Origin: Pseudodesulfovibrio sp. S3
GTDB lineage: Bacteria; Desulfobacterota; Desulfovibrionia; Desulfovibrionales; Desulfovibrionaceae
NCBI RefSeq assembly: GCF_004025585.1
Contig: NZ_QTZO01000004.1
Coordinates: forward strand, 186,001 to 250,000
Direction of reading: 5' to 3'
Length of the DNA stretch: 64,000 nucleotides
Part shown: in pieces, positions 9,116-16,567 of the stretch
Numbering within the stretch: position 1 is the stretch's first letter
Layout of the letters: every line of letters starts with the position of its first letter
The notes under the pieces: generated by a model
Told to the model about the DNA's origin: nothing
What the model saw: the letters and a program-made list of their open reading frames with translations, nothing else
Databases searched by the model: none
Program-made: the position numbers and the translations under genes

Positions 9116-9159
9116 CCTACGTGTGGAGGCCTTTGTTCAGGCCAAAATTTTGACGTAGG
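9116..9159 (+). repeat. Nested inverted repeat upstream of the muramidase-like gene
   Basis: Outer arms CCTACGT (9116-9122) and ACGTAGG (9153-9159) enclose an inner hairpin GGCCT (9128-9132) and AGGCC (9139-9143). The right outer arm overlaps the likely Shine-Dalgarno sequence (AGGAG). If transcription begins at the sigma-54 start only the inner hairpin would be in the RNA; a longer transcript would contain both. Confidence 0.5.
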
Positions 9160-9167
9160 AGTGCTGC

Positions 9168-10157
9168 ATGTCTTTTGGCAAGATCGGCGAATATGACGCC
9201 CTGAAATCCGTGCAAGGTGCAACCGGGACCGCTCCCGGCGTGCAGGGAGGTGCGCGTCTGGCGCATCTTCAAAGCGCTTTCGACAACCAGATGAACATGG
9301 CGCAGAATCTTTTTGGAGACGGGGCGGAGGATTACGGCGATGAGCCTTCTGCCGGCTCTTTCGACGTCTCCATGATCAATGATTCAAGGATGCTTGAAGC
9401 CTTGGCGACTATTTCCCGGCTGATGCGCAACGAATCCGGCCTGCAGCGTGGGCGGGCGAATGTTGATGGTCAACCGATGGAACGGGTCAGGGAGGCTTCG
9501 CCGCCCGGAAAGGCGTATCATGTTCCCGGAGAGCTGTCTGCCCGGTTTGAATCCGGCGAGGCCGGTGCAGGGGCTGTCGGATATGATCGGGTGGGCGGCA
9601 CTTCCTATGGGAAGTATCAGATTGCTTCCAAGCCCGGCACCATGGATAGGTTCCTGACCTATCTCGACAAGGAGTCGCCCGAATGGGCAGACAGGCTGCG
9701 CAGTGCCGGACCGGCTGACACCGGTTCCGTGGAAGGCGGCATGCCCGCCGCATGGAAGGCCATTGCCGCAGAGAATCCCGCGAAGTTCGAGAAGGTTCAG
9801 CACGATTTCATTGCACAGGAAACGTATATGCCCGCCAGGGAAATGATCCTCAGACAGACGGGGCTGGATTTCGACAATGCGCCGTCCGCCCTACGTGAAG
9901 TGCTGTGGTCCACTTCGGTCCAGCACGGTCCCACGGGCGCTGCCAGGATTTTCAATAAGGTTATTGATCGTTTTGTAGGCGACGGGCAGGATGAGGATTT
10001 CAATTCCATGCTCATCAAGGGCGTCTATGATACCAGGAAAGGGCAGTTCGGGTCCTCTACCGAGCGGGTGCAGCAGAGCGTCGCCAACCGAATGGATACA
10101 GAGAAGCGACTTGCCCTGAATATGCTGGAAAACAGGACTCTCAACCGGATCGTTTAA
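9168..10157 (+). CDS. Putative peptidoglycan hydrolase with a VgrG3-like C-terminal domain
   Basis: A 329-residue protein. The N-terminal 115 residues look disordered; from about residue 120 (ARFESGEAG, VGGTSYGKYQIAS, then TMDRFLTYL) it resembles the lysozyme/chitosanase-like C-terminal domain of VgrG3 and related phage-type muramidases, with a candidate catalytic Glu in FESG. The end of the domain carries HGPTGAARIFNKV. There is no signal peptide and no type VI secretion gene in the window. A sigma-54 promoter just upstream fits export with the flagellar apparatus (a FlgJ-like role opening the wall), which is inference. It is monocistronic and ends before a clear terminator. Confidence 0.65.
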   Translation: MSFGKIGEYDALKSVQGATGTAPGVQGGARLAHLQSAFDNQMNMAQNLFGDGAEDYGDEPSAGSFDVSMINDSRMLEALATISRLMRNESGLQRGRANVDGQPMERVREASPPGKAYHVPGELSARFESGEAGAGAVGYDRVGGTSYGKYQIASKPGTMDRFLTYLDKESPEWADRLRSAGPADTGSVEGGMPAAWKAIAAENPAKFEKVQHDFIAQETYMPAREMILRQTGLDFDNAPSALREVLWSTSVQHGPTGAARIFNKVIDRFVGDGQDEDFNSMLIKGVYDTRKGQFGSSTERVQQSVANRMDTEKRLALNMLENRTLNRIV

Positions 10158-10253
10158 AGCATCTAGCCGGAATAATGTGATATTATACCGGTAACAAGTC
10201 TTGTCTCAAGACGGTAATGCGCTCAGGGGAGACAACGGTTTGGTTCAGGAACA

Positions 10254-10286
10254 GGGGCATGGGGGAAACCATGCCTCTTTTTTTTT
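10254..10286 (+). terminator. Rho-independent terminator
   Basis: Arms GGGGCATGG (10254-10262) and CCATGCCTC (10269-10277) are followed by nine T residues (10278-10286). It lies about 100 bases after the muramidase-like gene, so it may end that transcript or a short RNA starting in between. Confidence 0.85.
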
Positions 10287-10309
10287 GTCCGTGGGGCTGT
10301 GGGGCAAAA

Positions 10310-11827
10310 TCAGCTGAGCGCGTTTTCCAGGGCAGCATCAAGGTCCACGCGCAGGGTGCCGAGCTTGCGGTCCACGACCACCTGTCCGAGGTTGAATCCC
10401 TTGACCTTTCGTACGTCCTTGACCAGGGCGTACATGATGTCCGCTTTGCCGTCGTCCTTGCGGTAACTTTTCAGTCCGCACAGGATGGCGGCCTCGGTTA
10501 ATGTGGTGTCCGGCACTTCCTGGCTCGGATGGTCACGTTTCAGGATGACGTGAGAGCTGGGACCGTCCTCGGCATGGAACCAGTAGTCGAAAGGACTGGC
10601 CGCCTTGCTCAGCATGTCGTGGTTGGCTTTCTTGTTCTTGCCCCGGATGATGGTGAAACCATCGGTGGAGCGGAACAGGGCCACGGCCAGCCCCCTGTAC
10701 CGTTTGGGCAGGACTGTGGGGCCGTCCGCAGGAGGGGCGGTGTTCTGGGCTACGGCTGGGTGCACCTCGAGGGTGCCGTTTTCGGCCTGTTCGAGTTGCG
10801 CAAGCAGCAGGCGGCGACGGCGCTTGAGATGGGGGAATCCTCGTTGGGCCTTACTCGCCAGTTTGAAGTAATTCTCCATGTTCTCGGTGGGAGAAAGAAA
10901 CGGATTGAGCGGTACCGTCATGCTCTCGTGTACCGGATGGATGACCGTAATCTCTTCAAGTCCCACGCTGTCCTTGAACCGGTAGAGTTCGGCCTGTAAT
11001 GCCTCGGCCTTGATCTGTTCGGTCGAGAGTTGGGTCAGGCGGGCCTCTTCCTGGTCCAGGCGGGCCAGGCTCCGTTGGATTTTCTTTTTGCCACGCTTGA
11101 GGAGGGTGGCCTGAGGTTTGTCCTCTTCCATCTCAAGAAGGGGAAACAGCGTGCGTTCGCCGTAGGCGTTGGCTGCGTCCAGGGCCGAAGCAAAGCATTC
11201 TTCCTCTCCGCTGGCAGTCCAGGCCAGCGGTGGCGCCCAGCCGTCTTTGGTCCGAGGAAGGTGGAAGGTGCTGCTGCCGCCGGTGGCCACGGTGAAGTAG
11301 AGAGAATGCGCCTCGTCCTCGGGAAGTGCGCCGACGGCCTTGCGCAGCAGCGGCGAAATGTGCGGATAGCTGCGCCAGATGTCCGGGTCGTGCCGGACGT
11401 CTTCCAGGGCGGGCCATTCGGGCTGTTGTCCGAACCCCTGGTCCAAATCGTCGGCAAGGGTCATTCCTGTCCGGCAGTCGAGGACCAGGAATGTCTTGCC
11501 GTCAGGGTCGGTTCTGGGTGTCAACTCAAGAGCTAGGCGCAAGGATGGCCAGTCCTGGTGGACGGCCAGGATTTTGCGGTTTCTGAGCCGTTTGCGGAAC
11601 CACATGGCCATGGCAGGAGCCGTCGCCGGATTGGCCGGTTTGACGGCGGATAAAAATAAATGGCCCGCCAATTTGGCGGGCCTGAAGAGCAGATGTAACG
11701 GCTCGCCCGTGTTCTGGATATTCAGGACCCAGGTTCCGGGCATGGGAGAGAAGACCTTGTCGATTCGGCGACCGGTCAGCGTAGACCCGAGTTCGGCGCA
11801 AAGGAAGCGGAAGAAATTGGCTTCCAT
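10310..11827 (-). CDS. NFACT family protein, RqcH/Rqc2-like
   Basis: Predicted ribosome-associated quality-control factor that binds stalled 50S subunits and, in Bacillus RqcH, recruits tRNA-Ala to add C-terminal alanine tails. The 505-residue protein has the family order: NFACT-N (MEANFFRFLCAELGSTLTGRRID), a central coiled coil (about residues 240-370: KIQRSLARLDQEEARL...), and the C-terminal NFACT-R domain with FDYWFHAEDGPSSHVIL and TLTEAAILCGLKSYRK. No signal or membrane segment is visible. It is probably cotranscribed with the dksA-like gene upstream (30 bases). Older names such as fibronectin-binding protein would be misleading. Whether it makes Ala tails here is inferred from family. 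Confidence 0.85.
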   Translation of the reverse strand: MEANFFRFLCAELGSTLTGRRIDKVFSPMPGTWVLNIQNTGEPLHLLFRPAKLAGHLFLSAVKPANPATAPAMAMWFRKRLRNRKILAVHQDWPSLRLALELTPRTDPDGKTFLVLDCRTGMTLADDLDQGFGQQPEWPALEDVRHDPDIWRSYPHISPLLRKAVGALPEDEAHSLYFTVATGGSSTFHLPRTKDGWAPPLAWTASGEEECFASALDAANAYGERTLFPLLEMEEDKPQATLLKRGKKKIQRSLARLDQEEARLTQLSTEQIKAEALQAELYRFKDSVGLEEITVIHPVHESMTVPLNPFLSPTENMENYFKLASKAQRGFPHLKRRRRLLLAQLEQAENGTLEVHPAVAQNTAPPADGPTVLPKRYRGLAVALFRSTDGFTIIRGKNKKANHDMLSKAASPFDYWFHAEDGPSSHVILKRDHPSQEVPDTTLTEAAILCGLKSYRKDDGKADIMYALVKDVRKVKGFNLGQVVVDRKLGTLRVDLDAALENALS

Positions 11828-11857
11828 GGCTGGCCCGGTAAGTGCGAAGGTCGGCGG

Positions 11858-12220
11858 CTAGTCGCCGCGAACGGCCTCGTCTTCTTCCTGTTTGCTCTTG
11901 CAGTTGATGCAGAGCGTGGTCATGGGTCTGGCTTTCAGGCGCGGAATGGCTATGTCATCGCCGCAATCCGTGCAAATGCCGAATTCGCCGTCTTCGATAC
12001 GGTTGATGGCTTTCTGTATCTTTTTGATCAGTTTTCGTTCCCGGTCGCGCAGACGCAAGGTAAAGGCCCGATCGCTTTCAGCGGTCGCCCTGTCTGCGGG
12101 GTCGGCATACACTTCACCTGATTCCGTCATGTCTTCAATGGTAGCCTCGCTTTTCTTGAGGATATCATCGAGCATTCCGTTCAGGGTTTCCTTAAAGTAC
12201 TTCAGATCATTCGTTTCCAT
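11858..12220 (-). CDS. DksA/TraR family zinc-finger transcription factor
   Basis: A 120-residue protein of the DksA family, which binds in the RNA polymerase secondary channel and modulates rRNA and amino acid promoters with ppGpp. It has an N-terminal helical region (MLDDILKKSEATIEDM), the acidic Asp-containing coiled-coil tip region (DPADRATAESDR), and a C4 zinc finger CTDCGDDI...CINCK (C-x2-C-x17-C-x2-C). The length is shorter than E. coli DksA (151) because of a short N-terminus. GGGGAGG lies before the start. It is divergent from the tRNA cluster and lies upstream of the RqcH-like gene, a translation and stringency context. Confidence 0.9.
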   Translation of the reverse strand: METNDLKYFKETLNGMLDDILKKSEATIEDMTESGEVYADPADRATAESDRAFTLRLRDRERKLIKKIQKAINRIEDGEFGICTDCGDDIAIPRLKARPMTTLCINCKSKQEEDEAVRGD

Positions 12221-12296
12221 ATTACCTCCCCTCTGAGAGTGAACGTTCTGTTGAGGAGCTAAGGGTATAACCCCTTTTGTACTGAATTAAACCGCG

Positions 12297-12308
12297 TTGG
12301 TATACCAA
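12297..12308. repeat. 12-bp palindrome TTGGTATACCAA
   Basis: A perfect palindrome between the divergent dksA-like gene and the tRNA cluster, about 80 bases upstream of the dksA-like start. A second, imperfect one (AAGGGTATAACCCCTT) lies nearer the gene. Either could be an operator; there is no direct evidence. Confidence 0.35.
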
Positions 12309-12397
12309 AAAGGTTCTAAAAGTAAAGTCTTTCCATTAGGCTAAAAAAATCAAACAGTTCAAGTCGCTCGGAAAAGTGGAAAAAAAATAAAATCCGC

Positions 12398-12426
12398 TTG
12401 ACAGCCAAACAGGGCACGGGTAAACA
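12398..12426 (+). promoter_or_regulatory. Promoter of the tRNA cluster
   Basis: A perfect -35 TTGACA (12398-12403) is followed after 17 bases by TAAACA (12421-12426), a weak -10. The predicted start is about 10 bases before the first tRNA-Gly. Confidence 0.6.
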
Positions 12427-12443
12427 GTGGTTCGCTTTTGAGA

Positions 12444-12518
<75 letters not shown>

Positions 12519-12524
12519 AATTAT

Positions 12525-12599
<75 letters not shown>

Positions 12600-12603
12600 C
12601 TAA

Positions 12604-12678
<75 letters not shown>

Positions 12679-12685
12679 GAGAATT

Positions 12686-12714
12686 AAGCCGACCTCATTG
12701 AGGTCGGCTTTTTT
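12686..12714 (+). terminator. Terminator of the tRNA cluster
   Basis: The stem AAGCCGACCTC/GAGGTCGGCTT has a 3-base loop and is followed by a T-run. It is a strong rho-independent terminator directly after the second tRNA-Gly. Confidence 0.93.
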
Positions 12715-12869
12715 GGTATTTGTCCCGAATGCAATCCACTGGATGCCGGTATTGTGGGTGTTCTTAATAAAATACATTTTTCATGAGCATTTTGGCATGC
12801 GCGGTATAGTCCGTGCAGATGTGAACTCGACGGCAACATTTTCCCAACCGAGAACTCCGCCATACAATT

Positions 12870-13892
12870 ATGAACAAGATAGACATCCAATACCGAAGCA
12901 CGCAGGATTGCGGCACTTTCGCCACGGGGCTGACCTGGTCTCCTCTTGCGTCCGCGGGTATCCAGGCCAGGAATTTCACGGCAGCCATTCAGACTCTGGG
13001 AGCGGGTATCGCCCCGGATTTTTATTCGCCTGACAGTCTGGCGGTGATTGTGGAGCGGCTGTGCGATCCTGAAGAGCCGCTTTCCGACACGGGGCTGCTC
13101 AATGTTGCCGTGAAATATTTCTTCTCCTACGTGCACGAAGGCGCGCACAACGACCCCATTCCCTATGCGGAGTTGGCGGAGTTGTACGAGCAGTTCTCTC
13201 GGCATCAGAGCATGAATGAACCCACCGACAACATCGAGATCATGAATCGGCTCAGGATGTGGTCCTCCGTGTTGCGAGTGCTGGCGGATGCGCCTCGTGC
13301 GGCCCATGTCATGCGTGCGGTCATCGGCCGGGCGGACATGCGGCAGGGGGGAGGCGGCCCGTTCGTGGGTGTGGACATCGGAGCCGGTACCGGCATCATG
13401 CTTCTGGCCTTGCAGATATTGGCCAGACGCAATGGTTTTACCGACATCCAGACCTTGGGATACCAGACCGACCCCGTGTCCGGCGAGCGTACCCACGATC
13501 TCGTCCATTCCTTGGGGGCGGGCAGCGTCATGTTGGCTGATCCCACCAAGGAAAACGCCTATGGCATGGTGCGGGGGCGGACGGCCAACTATGTGGCCAA
13601 CGAGGTCATGGCCGGGATACAGCAGTCGTTGTGTGCCGAAAACTGTTTCAACAAGTATAGGGCGTTCTTTGCTGCGGTGGGCGACAGCGTAAGTAATGCC
13701 ATGTTCTTTCCTGAAGGGGTGATTGCGCACAGCGCCGCTACCCATGCTTCCGTGATTCTGGCCAGTGAGAACGGGTTCCAGCCGCCGATTGAATTCCTGG
13801 GCGACAAGTTCATTCCCCAGGGGTTGATACTGGAAGGCAAAGTTTTGCCTATGCACAAGCTGGGTAGGGATTTTTACCGTTATTTGACGTGA
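12870..13892 (+). CDS. SAM-binding methyltransferase-like protein
   Basis: A 340-residue protein of unknown function. VDIGAGTGIMLLAL (168-181) is a Rossmann glycine-rich motif I of class I methyltransferases, followed by a region where an acidic residue could bind the SAM ribose (TLGYQTDPV). The first 150 residues form an unrecognised helical domain, and the C-terminal part (FFPEGVIAHSAATHAS, GLILEGKVLPMHKLG) is beta-rich. No signal peptide or membrane segment is present. It is monocistronic, between the tRNA terminator and its own terminator at 13922. Substrate is unknown; the methyltransferase call rests on motif I alone. Confidence 0.6.
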   Translation: MNKIDIQYRSTQDCGTFATGLTWSPLASAGIQARNFTAAIQTLGAGIAPDFYSPDSLAVIVERLCDPEEPLSDTGLLNVAVKYFFSYVHEGAHNDPIPYAELAELYEQFSRHQSMNEPTDNIEIMNRLRMWSSVLRVLADAPRAAHVMRAVIGRADMRQGGGGPFVGVDIGAGTGIMLLALQILARRNGFTDIQTLGYQTDPVSGERTHDLVHSLGAGSVMLADPTKENAYGMVRGRTANYVANEVMAGIQQSLCAENCFNKYRAFFAAVGDSVSNAMFFPEGVIAHSAATHASVILASENGFQPPIEFLGDKFIPQGLILEGKVLPMHKLGRDFYRYLT

Positions 13893-13921
13893 TGCCAATT
13901 GAGATGAACATAAAGAAATCG

Positions 13922-13945
13922 GCCCGGATCATCCGGGCTTTTTTT
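13922..13945 (+). terminator. Terminator after the methyltransferase-like gene
   Basis: GCCCGGA (13922-13928) and TCCGGGC (13932-13938) are followed by seven T residues. The T-run touches the stop codon of the convergent DMT gene. Confidence 0.9.
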
Positions 13946-14810
13946 ATCCGAACAATCCGATTACGACTGCTCCGGCGGTCATGATGGCCGTGCCGAGGAG
14001 TCGGTAGCGTATGCCCTGTTCGCGAAAGAGGAGCCAGCCGTACAGGACCGAGAAGATGCCTGCCATGCGTTTGATGGTGATCATGTAGGCTGCCGTTACC
14101 ATGGATATGGTCAGGTTGTGGCATATGAGTTCCAGGAAAAGAATGAGTCCCGCACCGAAACCGAGCAGGGGTTTACGAAGGATTGCCTTGAGGGAGGCCT
14201 TGCTGGTTACCACAAGGATGAGCGTCAGAAAGATACCGTATACGCAGAGCAGGACAGTTCCGGCGAACAGCGGGGAGGATTCGAGGATGATGACCTTGCC
14301 GCCTACGGAAGTCAGTCCGTAGAGGGCGGCCACGATCAGCATCATGACGGAACCGGGTTCATGCCAGATGGCTTTGAGGGGGCCGAGAAAACCGTTTCTC
14401 ACGGCATCCAGATTGATGATGTACCCGCCCGCGACCACAAGAAGTATGCCTGTGATGCCATTGGAATTGATCTGTTCGTTCAGGATCAGATCGCCTGTGA
14501 ACAACACGAAGACAGGGGTGAAGCTCAGGAACGGCAGGGTCAGTGACAGCGGGGATACGTGGATGGCCCTGAAATGGAGGACAATGGCTGCCATGATCAG
14601 GGGCAGGACCCATGCCAAGGTCGGGACGAATCCGGGGCCGATGGGCGGTATGTCGATGAAGAGCAGCGTGACCACGCAGAACGGCATGGCATAGATTATG
14701 GGAATGAGGGCTAAATCCCATGGCGAGACATCGGGGAAAAAGCGCTTCACGTATGCGGAATTCGTGGCCAGGAAAAAGGCGGCGCCCAGGGAGAGCAGAA
14801 ACCAGATCAT
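13944..14810 (-). CDS. EamA/DMT family permease
   Basis: Inner membrane protein of the drug/metabolite transporter superfamily: 288 residues with ten predicted hydrophobic helices arranged as two EamA repeats of five (repeat 1 about 1-135, repeat 2 about 150-288). The N-terminus MIWFLLSLGAAFFLATNSAYVKR and the ending LLGTAIMTAGAVVIGL are typical. No enzyme or substrate gene is linked to it, so the exported or imported metabolite is unknown. It converges with the methyltransferase-like gene. Confidence 0.85.
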   Translation of the reverse strand: MIWFLLSLGAAFFLATNSAYVKRFFPDVSPWDLALIPIIYAMPFCVVTLLFIDIPPIGPGFVPTLAWVLPLIMAAIVLHFRAIHVSPLSLTLPFLSFTPVFVLFTGDLILNEQINSNGITGILLVVAGGYIINLDAVRNGFLGPLKAIWHEPGSVMMLIVAALYGLTSVGGKVIILESSPLFAGTVLLCVYGIFLTLILVVTSKASLKAILRKPLLGFGAGLILFLELICHNLTISMVTAAYMITIKRMAGIFSVLYGWLLFREQGIRYRLLGTAIMTAGAVVIGLFG

Positions 14811-14980
14811 GAGTATTCTTTTACCGCACCATCGCTTCGGGCAGAGCGGTCAGGGAATGGTATGGGGTGGATCATGGTGTGGGCTATACCTCCTGTTCAA
14901 TATAATGTAAAACTAACTTGCGATTTGCAAAGACCGGATGTAAGGACCGGTAAAGTTAAAGAAAAGGAGCCTGACGCGTC

Positions 14981-15628
14981 ATGTTAAAACCGTCTGTCGG
15001 TATTGCCCTGGAAGGGCTGCCCTATATCATCATCGCTGCATTCACCACTCTGATCTTTGCCGTTATGGGGTTCTGGCCCGTGGCTCTGCTCGGACTGGGC
15101 GTCACCGCATTCATCGGTCATTTTTTCCGTGATCCCGAACGCGTCGGTCCTGAAGATGCCGAGGCGGTCTCCTCTCCGGCGGACGGCAAGGTCATCAAGG
15201 TCAGTCGCGAGACCGATCCGGTCACCGGCGACGTCCGGCAGGTCATTGCCATATTCATGAATGTCTTCAACGTACATGTGAACCGTATGCCGGTCAGCGG
15301 CAAGGTCGAGATCATACGCTATATCCCCGGCAAATTCTTCAACGCCTCCTTTGACAAGGCCAGCAAGGACAACGAGCGCAATATCGTGGTCGTCACCGGC
15401 AAAGGAAATCAGCGGTTCACCATGGTCCAGATCGCCGGTCTCATTGCCCGGCGCATCGTTTGCTGGGCGGAACCGGGTGATAAGCTCAAGCGCGGTGAGC
15501 GGTTTGGCCTGATCAAATTCGGTTCAAGAGTTGACCTTTACATCCCGGATGGCTATGTTCCAGTTGTCAGCGTTGGTCAGAAGGTCGTCGCTGGCGAAAC
15601 CTCCCTGGCGGAAAAGCGTCCTGTCTGA
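14981..15628 (+). CDS. psd: Phosphatidylserine decarboxylase proenzyme, short type
   Basis: Decarboxylates phosphatidylserine to phosphatidylethanolamine at the inner membrane. The 215-residue length fits the short class of PSD. The self-cleavage motif is FGS in GLIKFGSRVDLYIP near the C-terminus, where the Ser becomes the pyruvoyl group. Other signatures are SSPADGKVI and FMNVFNVHVNRMPVSG. Two N-terminal hydrophobic helices anchor it. AAGGAGC lies before the ATG, and a perfect TATAAT at 14901-14906 could be the -10 of an upstream promoter, although no good -35 is seen. pssA follows after 46 bases, so the two steps of PE synthesis are together. Confidence 0.95.
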   Translation: MLKPSVGIALEGLPYIIIAAFTTLIFAVMGFWPVALLGLGVTAFIGHFFRDPERVGPEDAEAVSSPADGKVIKVSRETDPVTGDVRQVIAIFMNVFNVHVNRMPVSGKVEIIRYIPGKFFNASFDKASKDNERNIVVVTGKGNQRFTMVQIAGLIARRIVCWAEPGDKLKRGERFGLIKFGSRVDLYIPDGYVPVVSVGQKVVAGETSLAEKRPV

Positions 15629-15674
15629 TCTGAGAAGGGTTCATTAACTAGTCGTTATGGTTGAAGGAAGTAAT

Positions 15675-16427
15675 GTGACACGCCACAAAAGCGTCTATCT
15701 TCTGCCGAACATGCTGACCACGGCCAGCCTGTTTGTCGGTTTTCTGGGATTGATCCGGGCCATTGATGGAGACTATGCCTCCTGCGCCCTGTGCATCCTG
15801 GCGAGCTGCGTGTTCGACGGATTGGACGGCAAGGTCGCTCGTTTGACCAAAACCACCAGCGAATTCGGCGTCCAGCTTGATTCCCTGGCTGATTTGGTCG
15901 CGTTTGGCGTGGTTCCGGCTACCATGACATATCTGTGGCTCCTCAAGGATTTCGATCGCCTGGGCCTCATGGCCGCGTTCCTGTTCATGACCTGCGGCGC
16001 GCTCAGGCTTGCCCGGTTCAATGTCCAGGTAGCGTCTACATCAAAAAAGCATTTCGTAGGCCTGCCCATTCCCGCGGCAGCCTGCACGCTGGCGACGCTG
16101 GTGCTCTTCACCGAGTACATTCCCCAGGAATATATGCATTCGGTGGTTTCCATCGGCACCTTGGTGCTTGTCTATGTGTTGTCCTTCTTTATGGTCAGCA
16201 CCATCCGCTTTTATTCCTTCAAGGAAATCAGTGCGTTCAAGGCTCATCCCTTCAGTTGGATGGTGACCGCGATTCTGCTTTTTTCCTTGGTCGCGTCCCG
16301 ACCCAAGGTGCTCGGTTTCGTTATCTTCATGACCTATCTTCTTTCCGGGCCGCTCTACACCCTTTTCCTACTATCCCGTCGAAACAAACGACTACTAAGG
16401 GATAGCTCCAACGAAGAGCTAGGCTAG
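15675..16427 (+). CDS. pssA: CDP-diacylglycerol--serine O-phosphatidyltransferase
   Basis: Makes phosphatidylserine from CDP-diacylglycerol and serine, the substrate for the Psd enzyme encoded just upstream. The CDP-alcohol phosphotransferase motif DGLDGKVAR...G...D..D is present at about residues 45-70, and the protein has about eight membrane helices. Two starts are possible: ATG 15657, with no Shine-Dalgarno at a proper distance, and GTG 15675, which has AAGGAAG 5 bases upstream and gives the usual short N-terminus before YLLPNMLT. The GTG was chosen. The length (about 250) is normal. Confidence 0.93.
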   Translation: MTRHKSVYLLPNMLTTASLFVGFLGLIRAIDGDYASCALCILASCVFDGLDGKVARLTKTTSEFGVQLDSLADLVAFGVVPATMTYLWLLKDFDRLGLMAAFLFMTCGALRLARFNVQVASTSKKHFVGLPIPAAACTLATLVLFTEYIPQEYMHSVVSIGTLVLVYVLSFFMVSTIRFYSFKEISAFKAHPFSWMVTAILLFSLVASRPKVLGFVIFMTYLLSGPLYTLFLLSRRNKRLLRDSSNEELG

Positions 16428-16446
16428 CTCTCTCTCATCCCATATT

Positions 16447-16459
16447 AGTACGTCGTACT
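16447..16459. repeat. 13-bp palindrome in the leuA leader
   Basis: AGTACG-T-CGTACT is a perfect interrupted palindrome 20 bases after the pssA stop. It may be an operator for the leu operon or part of its leader structure. Confidence 0.35.
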
Positions 16460-16468
16460 GACCCTTAT

Positions 16469-16503
16469 CGCCACGCACCCGATGTGGGTTTTCGCGTTTG
16501 GCG
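16469..16503 (+). promoter_or_regulatory. Leader hairpin upstream of leuA
   Basis: CGCCA-CGC-ACCC (16469-16480) can pair with GGGT...GCG..TGGCG (16486-16503) in three helical blocks with small internal loops. It lies 65 bases before leuA. A possible 16-codon leader ORF (16482-16532) overlaps it but lacks a Shine-Dalgarno. Role in leucine control is inference. Confidence 0.4.
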
Positions 16504-16567
16504 GTTGCATCCCTATTCGCAAACATTTATGAACAAATCCCATCAGGGGAATTATCCGGAGGATACC

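Noticed and set aside
10217-10501. 94-codon plus-strand frame over the terminator
   Set aside because: It includes a strong terminator and overlaps the end of the RqcH-like gene on the other strand; no protein-like features.
16484-16567. N-terminal extension of leuA from GTG 16484
   Set aside because: It begins inside a leader hairpin, lacks a Shine-Dalgarno, and the family N-terminus and GGAGG fit ATG 16568.
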